From Acidobacteriaceae bacterium (GTDB taxonomy: Bacteria; Acidobacteriota; Terriglobia; Terriglobales; Acidobacteriaceae), in assembly GCA_003165075.1 (NCBI GenBank), contig PLSM01000187.1:6644-70643 (forward strand): a stretch of 64,000 nt of DNA, written 5' to 3'. The notes beneath the pieces were generated by a model. The model worked only from the letters and a program-made list of their open reading frames with translations. It was not told the DNA's origin and made no database searches. Position 1 is the stretch's first letter. Each line of letters begins with the position of its first letter. Shown one piece after another: positions 57,348-64,000 of this stretch. A program made the position numbers and the translations under genes.

Positions 57348-58379
57348 TTACTGCACGGTCCCCTGCGGCCGCAGCCGGCGCAGGTCCAGCGCGCAATCCA
57401 GGGCATTGATCGCATGAAGGCGCAGGTTGTCTGAGGCGGCCCATAGCCATAAGCGAGTGGTTTCCGTGGCGTTACGTTCGCCCTGTTCCGGGCGCAGCCG
57501 GATCAGCACGTCGCTCTGCCCGGTAGCGGCCAGGTTCGAAGGCGAATCCGTATCTTCGAGCACCAGGTCCAGATGGTCGCCGCTCAATGCCTCTTCCAGG
57601 GCCGTAATCTCCACTGGCCGTTCAAGCTCCACGGCAATCGAGAATGTGTGGCCGTGAAAGACTGGCGCTCCAATCGTCTGCAGCGCCAATTCCGGCAAGC
57701 GCCGCCCGGCCAACGCGGTGTAATGGCGCCGGACCCGTGCATCGGTCGCAGCCAGGCTGGCCTTGGCGGCTTCGCCCAGCCCGGAAAGCAGGTTGTACGC
57801 CGTCTGCGCATCATAGATTGCACGCGGCAACCCCTGAAAACTGAGCAGGTTCACCGTCTGCTGGTGCAACTCGTCCATGGCGCGGCGGCCAAACTCGCTG
57901 GCCGGCACCATCAGTGTGACAGCCGCAAAACGTACGGGCGCCGCCGTCAGCAGCCGCTCCATGACCAGCGCCAGGGCCAGCGCCGCAGGATGGGCGGGAA
58001 CCACCGCAGGCGTAAACAGGTCGGCGCTCACCACTTCCGCGCCAATCCATGGCGCGCGCACCAGCACGCCCGGCTCCTGGTCCAGCGCCCCGCTCATATC
58101 CAGCACCGTCGAACCAGCTCTCAGCGCCTGCCTCCAATGCCTCCGCGTTAGTTCCTCGGTACCGCAAAAGAACGTAAAGTCCACATGGTCAAAAGCATCC
58201 GCCCCGATGGCCTGGACAAAGGTCACTTCGTCGCCCACCTGGTCCAGTTGGCCCAATGCGTCGTCCTCGTCCAGCAGCACAAAGCTGGCCGCGGCCAGGG
58301 GCGAATCGGAGATTACTTCCTTCAGTTCCTTGCCCACCAGGGTGGAGGCGCCGGCAATTGCAATCTTGTACACAAGCAT
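57348..58379 (-). CDS. Aspartate-semialdehyde dehydrogenase-family protein lacking the catalytic Cys motif
   Basis: KIAIAGASTLVGKELKEVI N-terminal Rossmann; GHTFSIAVELERPV C-domain; the expected NCST region reads PAHPAALALALVMERL. Confidence 0.8.
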   Translation of the reverse strand: MLVYKIAIAGASTLVGKELKEVISDSPLAAASFVLLDEDDALGQLDQVGDEVTFVQAIGADAFDHVDFTFFCGTEELTRRHWRQALRAGSTVLDMSGALDQEPGVLVRAPWIGAEVVSADLFTPAVVPAHPAALALALVMERLLTAAPVRFAAVTLMVPASEFGRRAMDELHQQTVNLLSFQGLPRAIYDAQTAYNLLSGLGEAAKASLAATDARVRRHYTALAGRRLPELALQTIGAPVFHGHTFSIAVELERPVEITALEEALSGDHLDLVLEDTDSPSNLAATGQSDVLIRLRPEQGERNATETTRLWLWAASDNLRLHAINALDCALDLRRLRPQGTVQ

Positions 58380-58401
58380 CCTTTTTTGTGATTGAAAAAT
58401 C

Positions 58402-59307
58402 CTATGCAGGTCTCAATGGATCTGGCTCGGGTGCACCCGGGTCAGATGCGCCTGCGGGTCCACCCCCGGGCCGTCTTCGCCGCCGCCGCGACCACGAATA
58501 GGCCGCGCGCGCCCAGATGCCCGAAAACATGTAGATCAGCGCTCCGGCAAAGAAGAACACGTTCGAAAACCTGATCATGACATACAACACGATCGCGATC
58601 ACCAACAACAACTGAAATGGATGGCTGCGGGTGAGGTTGATCTCCTTGCCCGACCAGAACCGCCAGGTACTGACCATCAGGAAGCCGCCCAATCCAACCA
58701 GCAAGAGCCAGATCAGAGCCACCCACCACGCCTGCACTGGAATCCCGTAAAAATAGTGCACTGTTGAAGCCAGAAGGCCGGCTGCGGCGGGAATCGGCAT
58801 GCCCACAAAATACTTGCGGCCGGGGCGCCCCGGATTGCGCGGTTGCGCGTCGTGGCTGATGTTGAACCGCGCCAGCCGCGAGGCCCCGCCAATCAGGTAG
58901 AGAAAGCAGAAGAAAATCCCGGCCTGCACCAGGTGCTGCCGCAGTTGCGCGTTGGCGGTTTCAGGCAGAAAATGGAAGCCCCACACAAAAGCCAGCAAAC
59001 TGGGCGCCACACCAAATGTGATCACATCCGCCAGCGAGTCCAGTTCCTTGCCAAAGTCGCTGCAGGTGTTGGTCATGCGGGCGATGCGCCCATCCAGCGC
59101 GTCAAAGGGGATGGCAAAGAGGATGGCGATGGCAGCCCAGTCCAGGTGCGTCTCCGCGTTGCCATTGATGGCCGCGATAGTTTGGATGATAGAGAAGTAG
59201 CCGGCGCCGATATTGCCCGCCGTAAACAGCGAAGGCAGCAGGTACATCCCCCGGCGCATCCGCGCCTGCCGGTTGGCCCTGGCTTCGGCTCGATCCACCT
59301 GATTCAC
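58402..59307 (-). CDS. pssA: CDP-diacylglycerol--serine O-phosphatidyltransferase
   Basis: [58 protein letters not shown] (CDP-alcohol phosphotransferase motif). Confidence 0.93.
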   Translation of the reverse strand: MNQVDRAEARANRQARMRRGMYLLPSLFTAGNIGAGYFSIIQTIAAINGNAETHLDWAAIAILFAIPFDALDGRIARMTNTCSDFGKELDSLADVITFGVAPSLLAFVWGFHFLPETANAQLRQHLVQAGIFFCFLYLIGGASRLARFNISHDAQPRNPGRPGRKYFVGMPIPAAAGLLASTVHYFYGIPVQAWWVALIWLLLVGLGGFLMVSTWRFWSGKEINLTRSHPFQLLLVIAIVLYVMIRFSNVFFFAGALIYMFSGIWARAAYSWSRRRRRRPGGGPAGASDPGAPEPDPLRPA

Positions 59308-59948
59308 AGGCCAACTCCCGCCACCGGAGGCATCGCTGCCAGTACGGTGGCGCCGCCCTTCACGCGTTGGCCGGGCCTTACGCGCAGCGTGGCCTCTGCC
59401 GGCAGCAGCACATCCACCCGCGAGCCAAACTTGATCAGGCCCACGCGCTGCCCGCGCTCCACCGTGTCACCTTCGCGCAAGTTGAAGACTATGCGGCGCG
59501 CCAAAAGGCCGGCAATCTGCTTGAAGGTAATCTCTATACCCTCCCCGCGCACGGTCACCGCGTTCTGCTCGTTGCGGTCCGCCGACGCCGGATTCATCGC
59601 GTTCAGATATTGTCCTTTTTGATAGCGAACCGCGGTAAGAACGCCACCGATCGGCGAGCGATTCACATGCACGTCAAACACGCTGAGAAAGATGCTGATG
59701 CGTTGCCGGGGTCCATCGGGAGTCGTCACGGCGGCCGTTTCGGTCACCAGCCCATCGCCGGGCGAAACAATCAGCCCGGTGCCGGCCGGAATCTCCCGCT
59801 GGGGATCGCGGAAAAACCAGAGAAAAAACACAGCCAGCAGAACCGGCGCAACGCTCCACGCCCAGCCGCGCGTGGCCCACGCCACCACCACCGCAACCGC
59901 CAGCAAACTCAAACCGTAGATGTAACCGTCACGAACCATGGTCCCCAA
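59304..59948 (-). CDS. psd: Phosphatidylserine decarboxylase
   Basis: [74 protein letters not shown]; overlaps pssA. Confidence 0.93.
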   Translation of the reverse strand: MGTMVRDGYIYGLSLLAVAVVVAWATRGWAWSVAPVLLAVFFLWFFRDPQREIPAGTGLIVSPGDGLVTETAAVTTPDGPRQRISIFLSVFDVHVNRSPIGGVLTAVRYQKGQYLNAMNPASADRNEQNAVTVRGEGIEITFKQIAGLLARRIVFNLREGDTVERGQRVGLIKFGSRVDVLLPAEATLRVRPGQRVKGGATVLAAMPPVAGVGL

Positions 59949-60063
59949 CGATTATACGGTCGAATTGCCGGCTTGTTCGCCGCAGTAACGCACACAATCG
60001 CCTAGCGGGCGGTCCAAGCCGCCGTCCCGTGCATCGCCTGCATTCACCAAAAGCCCGAAAGTC

Positions 60064-60276
60064 TTACGCTAACGCCGCTGAACGGTGTTCGAGAGCGTAA
60101 ATCAGGTCCTTGGCATGGAGTTTCAACTTCTTCAGTCGCACTTCTTCGAGTTGTTCATCTTCGGAGAGATACGGCTTCTGTATCAACTCTTCCAACCGCT
60201 GAGCGTAGCGACGATGTTCGGCTTGCAGGCGATCTATTTCTTCGCTCAGCGTGGAGTCCTTTAATTCATCCATCAA
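60064..60276 (-). CDS. DUF465 / YdcH-family small protein
   Basis: SEEIDRLQAEHRRYAQRLEELIQKPYLSEDEQLEEVRLKKLKLHAKDLIYALE. Confidence 0.8.
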   Translation of the reverse strand: MMDELKDSTLSEEIDRLQAEHRRYAQRLEELIQKPYLSEDEQLEEVRLKKLKLHAKDLIYALEHRSAALA

Positions 60277-60458
60277 GCACCTCCGCTGTTAACAGAACCT
60301 TTACATATATCTCTGCCGCATAACAAACGGCAAGTGGGAAGAAATGCCAAAATGATCAAAGGCTGTGGAATTCCCTCGTCAAACCTAGCACAAGTGACGC
60401 GCATCACATTCTTGTCGCTCGGCGCGCCATCCGAAACACCGCGAACGGGCGGGAAATG

Positions 60459-60953
60459 CTACCCCTCCAGACCCACTCGTCCGGGAGGCCGCAGTCCAAG
60501 GCGCATTAAAACTGCATCTTCAACCGGATCAGCGTAGTAGCGTGGTCGCTGGCCCGCCGCCGCAAAACCCAGTGACCGGTAGAACGCCCGTGCCGGGTGA
60601 TTCGACGCGCGCACCTCCAGCAAAATTTCGTGGACATCCGCGAGTCGCAGTTCATCGGCCAGGTCTGTAAAAAGTTTCCGCGCCACACCTCGCCGCTGGA
60701 ACTCCGCGGTCACGGCAATCGTCTCCAACTCTGCTTGGGGAGGGGTCAGGCGAGCCATGGCAAAGCCGAACAAGACGCCAAGACTCTCTGCCACCAGCGC
60801 TATACGCCTTGGAGAGGCCGGGTCAAGCACAGCCTCGTAGGCCAGGCGTGGCCAATGAGGCGCCTGCTCCAGCCCCTCCGCAATCTCCACCAGCCGGTCC
60901 AGATCCCCCGCCGTCATCGGGCGAATCCGCAATTCTCGCGCTTGGCGATTCAT
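60459..60953 (-). CDS. rimI: Ribosomal protein alanine N-acetyltransferase-like GNAT
   Basis: IRPMTAGDLDRLVEIAEGL, AELETIAVTAEFQRRGVARKLFTDLADEL, EILLEVRASNHPARAFYRSLGFAAAGQRPRYY; overlaps tsaB. Confidence 0.88.
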   Translation of the reverse strand: MNRQARELRIRPMTAGDLDRLVEIAEGLEQAPHWPRLAYEAVLDPASPRRIALVAESLGVLFGFAMARLTPPQAELETIAVTAEFQRRGVARKLFTDLADELRLADVHEILLEVRASNHPARAFYRSLGFAAAGQRPRYYADPVEDAVLMRLGLRPPGRVGLEG

Positions 60954-61636
60954 TTGCGCTGCGTCCCTACCGCCGGCGCGCCGAAGATCTCCGCATCGGA
61001 GCTGCGCAGGTAGTGCCCATCCAGCAGCGCCACATCCACAAATTCCTTAGCCAAAACCTGCGCCAAGGCCAGCTCGATTGCATCGGCCGCGTTGGGCGCC
61101 GCACTATGTATCAGTTCTGCCCCCGGCCAGGCTTCGATCAGCAGAGCGGCAGCAGCCTCGTCGCAAACGGCAATCCGCGCCGGCGGCGGTGCCAGGGCTG
61201 CCAGCTCCGCTTCTCCTGCCAGCAACTCGCGCGGCTCTGCTCCTTGCCTGCCCAGGCGCAGAAACACCTCGTGGCGATGCGCGTCCAGGGCCGCGGACGT
61301 CACCCTGGCCTTGCGCGCCAGCACTGCCAGCCGCGTCACCGCCGCCACCGGAATGCTCGCCGGCTCGCTCAGCCCCTTCACCGCACTCAGGCCCACCCGC
61401 ACGCCGGTAAAGCTGCCCGGTCCATTCACCGCCACAATTGCACTCAGTTCCCGTAGCGCCACACCATGCCGTGCCAGCAGTTCGCCCACCGCCGTCACCA
61501 GCATGGCCGAGTAGCTGCGTCCCGCCAGCTCAGTCAGCCCCAGAATCGTGACTGCGCGGTCCGTCGCACGCCCCAGCGCCACCGAGCCCAAGGGCCCGCA
61601 GGTGTCGATGCCCAGCAGAAGCATGGATTCAGCCAT
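60950..61636 (-). CDS. tsaB: tRNA threonylcarbamoyladenosine biosynthesis protein TsaB
   Basis: LLGIDTCGPLGSVAL, RSYSAMLVTAVGELLARHG, AIVAVNGPGSFTGVRVGLSAVKGLSE. Confidence 0.93.
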   Translation of the reverse strand: MAESMLLLGIDTCGPLGSVALGRATDRAVTILGLTELAGRSYSAMLVTAVGELLARHGVALRELSAIVAVNGPGSFTGVRVGLSAVKGLSEPASIPVAAVTRLAVLARKARVTSAALDAHRHEVFLRLGRQGAEPRELLAGEAELAALAPPPARIAVCDEAAAALLIEAWPGAELIHSAAPNAADAIELALAQVLAKEFVDVALLDGHYLRSSDAEIFGAPAVGTQRK

Positions 61637-61645
61637 TTGCCCCCA

Positions 61646-62794
61646 CTAGACCGCCGCCAGCGCTTGCTCCAGGTCGGCGATCAGGTCTTCCTTGTCCTCG
61701 ATGCCCACTGAAAGTCGCACCAGCCCCTCGGTGATACCCACCGCAGCCCGCTCCGCATCGCTCAACGCGGCGTGTGTAGTGGTGGCCGAGTGCGACGCCA
61801 GCGACTCCACCCCGCCCAGCGACTCGGCGCTCAAAAAGACCTTGAGCGCGCCCAGAAACCGCCCCGCCGCTGCCTGCGTTCCCAGGTCGAAGCTCATCAT
61901 GGACCCGAAGCCCCGCTGTTGCTTCACGGCCAGCGCGTGCTGCGGATGGCTCGTCAGGCCCGGATAGGCCAGCCGGGTCAGTTTCGGTTGCGTCGACAGG
62001 AACTCCGCCACTGCGCGCCCGTTCTCCTCGTGCTGCTTCATGCGCAACGCCAGTGTTCGGATGCCGCGCAATACCAGGAAACACTCGAAGGGCGACAGGA
62101 TGCCGCCAACGGCCTTCTGCACCAGGTGGAAGCGCTCTTTGTGCTCCGGTGTGGTGCCGATCAGCGCTCCGCCGATCCCGTCCGAGTGACCGTTCAGAAA
62201 TTTGGTGGTCGAGTGCATCACGATGTCGGCCCCCAGTTCCAGCGGGCTCTGCAACACCGGCGACAGAAAGGTGTTGTCGACACTCACATCAACGCTCCGG
62301 GCGTGCGCAATCTCGCACACACCGCCAATGTCGGTCAGCACCATCAGGGGATTGGTCGGCGTTTCGACGTGAATCAGTTTGGTGTTCGGCCGGATCGCCG
62401 CGGCCACGGCGTCCAGGTGCTCCGTGTCCACGTATTCGATCTCGATGCCATAGTGGCGCACGATCTGGTCAAACAGCCGCTGTGTGCCCCCATAGACGTT
62501 GTGCGAACAGATCACGTGATCGCCTGCGTGCAGCATAGCCACCAGCGCATAGATGGCCGCCATGCCGCTGCCGAACGCGTGTCCGCTGGTTCCGCCTTCC
62601 AGCGCGGCCAGGGCCGTCTCCAGCCGGTCCCGCGTGGGGTTGCCGGCCCGCGAGTAGTCCCAGCCCTTGTCCGTGCCGATGCCGGTGAGTTCAAACGTGG
62701 AGGAAAGATAAACGGGCACATTGACCGCGCCCGTCAGCGGGTCCGGTTCCTGCCCGGCGTGTACAGAAAGGGTCGAATATTTGTGTTGGGACAT
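61646..62794 (-). CDS. Cys/Met metabolism PLP enzyme (cystathionine gamma-synthase/lyase-like)
   Basis: STLSVHAGQEPDPLTGAVNVPVYLSSTF, YSRAGNPTRDRLETALAALEGG, HSTTKFLNGHSDGIGG (PLP Lys), SLGGVESLASHSATTTHA. Confidence 0.92.
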   Translation of the reverse strand: MSQHKYSTLSVHAGQEPDPLTGAVNVPVYLSSTFELTGIGTDKGWDYSRAGNPTRDRLETALAALEGGTSGHAFGSGMAAIYALVAMLHAGDHVICSHNVYGGTQRLFDQIVRHYGIEIEYVDTEHLDAVAAAIRPNTKLIHVETPTNPLMVLTDIGGVCEIAHARSVDVSVDNTFLSPVLQSPLELGADIVMHSTTKFLNGHSDGIGGALIGTTPEHKERFHLVQKAVGGILSPFECFLVLRGIRTLALRMKQHEENGRAVAEFLSTQPKLTRLAYPGLTSHPQHALAVKQQRGFGSMMSFDLGTQAAAGRFLGALKVFLSAESLGGVESLASHSATTTHAALSDAERAAVGITEGLVRLSVGIEDKEDLIADLEQALAAV

Positions 62795-62895
62795 GGTCAG
62801 CTTTTAGCCAATAGCTCCTAGCCTTTAGCTTATCGCGGCGCACGAGGGTATTGAATCAACCACTCATGCGATTCCAGACATCGTCCCAATCCAAG

Positions 62896-63987
62896 CTACT
62901 TTGCGCTCACCCTCAGCAGCAGCACGCCGTGCGACGGCACAGTCACCGAGTACGCGCCGTTTTCAAACTTCACATCGGAATGCGTCCACAGATCGCGCGC
63001 CTTCTTCACCTTGCCGCCCAGTTGCAGATCGCTTGCCTTGACCGTGGCTTGCGCCGGGGCCGAGCCAAGATTGACCAGGCCCACCGCTACGCCGCCGTCC
63101 GCCAGCGGCTTCATCCACGTCTCCAGATCGCCGCTCTTCACCGGCGACGCCTGCTTGCCCAGCGGGTCCTGATCGATGGCAATCACTTCCTTGTTCAGCA
63201 GGATCGATTTGGTCGCCGCCGACATGGTGCGAATGTCGTTGCCCGCCAGCAGCGGCGCGGCCGTCAGCGCCCACAGGCTCATGTGGCTGCGGTATTCATC
63301 GTCCGACATGTGCCCGTTGCCGATCTCCAGCATGTCCGGATCGTTCCAGTGCCCGGGACCCGCATACGGCGCGGTCGGCGCCTGCTTCTCGATATTGTCG
63401 ATCATGCTCGCCCACGAGTCGTTGATGTCGCCCGTGGTGCGCCACAGATTGCCGCCCACCTCCGGTCCCCATTTCTCCACGCTGCCCATTCCGTACTCGC
63501 AGAGGCTGAACACAATCGGCCGGCCCGTCTCTTCGAGCGCGTCGCCCATCTTCTGGTAAACCGGCTGCAGCGCATCGTTCTTGTAGATAATGCCCGCGCT
63601 GCACCAGTCGTACTTCAGATAGTCGATGCCCCAGGCCGCGAATAATTTGGCGTCCTGCGCCTCGTGCCCGTAACTCGCTGGATATCCCCCGCAAGTCCGT
63701 GGCCCCGGCGACGAGTAGATTCCTAGCTTCAGCCCCTTCGAATGCACGTAGTCAGCCAGCGCCTTCATGTCGGGAAACTTGTGGTTCGCTTGGAGGACTC
63801 CTTGCGCATCGCGTACGCCTTCCCAGGTGTCATCGATATTCACGTAGATATAGCCCGCGTCGCGCATCCCGCTCGATACCATCGCGTCCGCCATTGTCCG
63901 CACCGTCTGGTCGTCGACCTTGCCCTGGAACAGATTCCAGCTATTCCACCCCATGGGCGGAGTCTTCGCCAGCCCGTTGTATGCCAC
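62896..63987 (-). CDS. Alpha-galactosidase (GH27), N-terminus continues past window end
   Basis: NGLAKTPPMGWNSWNLFQGKVDDQTVRTMADAM, YIYVNIDDTWEG, GLKLGIYSSPGPRTCGGYPASYGHEAQDAKLFAAWGIDYLKYDWCS, LWRTTGDINDSWASM, GHWNDPDMLEIGNG. The frame stays open upstream of the track ATG. Confidence 0.93.
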   Translation of the reverse strand: MAYNGLAKTPPMGWNSWNLFQGKVDDQTVRTMADAMVSSGMRDAGYIYVNIDDTWEGVRDAQGVLQANHKFPDMKALADYVHSKGLKLGIYSSPGPRTCGGYPASYGHEAQDAKLFAAWGIDYLKYDWCSAGIIYKNDALQPVYQKMGDALEETGRPIVFSLCEYGMGSVEKWGPEVGGNLWRTTGDINDSWASMIDNIEKQAPTAPYAGPGHWNDPDMLEIGNGHMSDDEYRSHMSLWALTAAPLLAGNDIRTMSAATKSILLNKEVIAIDQDPLGKQASPVKSGDLETWMKPLADGGVAVGLVNLGSAPAQATVKASDLQLGGKVKKARDLWTHSDVKFENGAYSVTVPSHGVLLLRVSAK

Positions 63988-64000
63988 CTTGTGCAGCGGC

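Noticed and set aside
61772-62821. 349-aa plus-strand ORF (also 41887..42507 and 62851..63645)
   Set aside because: Antisense shadows of the Cys/Met-metabolism PLP enzyme gene, holA and GH27 respectively.

Overview
GC-rich bacterial chromosome segment; gene content and protein style suggest an acidobacterium (inference only). The left third (1-21.1 kb) is a collinear plus-strand operon. It encodes the 3' end of an NRPS, a KS-AT-ACP-aminotransferase-C-A-PCP hybrid megasynthase, a C-PCP-TE terminal protein with no A domain, four recognisable glycosyltransferases plus one GT-A-like protein, a hexapeptide acyltransferase and a Gfo/Idh/MocA-SDR fusion. It ends at a perfect 14-bp hairpin. From 21 to 34 kb is accessory/surface DNA: a divergent pair of large secreted paralogues with possible clan GH-A-like catalytic motifs, an SGNH hydrolase, an O-antigen-ligase-like protein, a previously unlisted frameshifted aldo/keto reductase remnant, and a decayed IS3-family element next to tRNA-His. 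From 34 to 64 kb is mostly housekeeping: tRNA-Pro, PP2C phosphatase, holA, lptE, aroK, cimA, ctaB, ssb, dgt, pssA/psd, rimI/tsaB, a cystathionine gamma-synthase-like gene and a GH27 alpha-galactosidase, with two spermidine-synthase-like membrane proteins. The best discovery candidate is the megasynthase: by-eye codes predict Thr (DFWNIGMVHK), malonyl extension plus transamination, then Gly (DILQLGVIWK). This implies a possible beta,gamma-diamino acid unit and an unusual A-less terminal module. No searches were run; all family calls are from motif reading.
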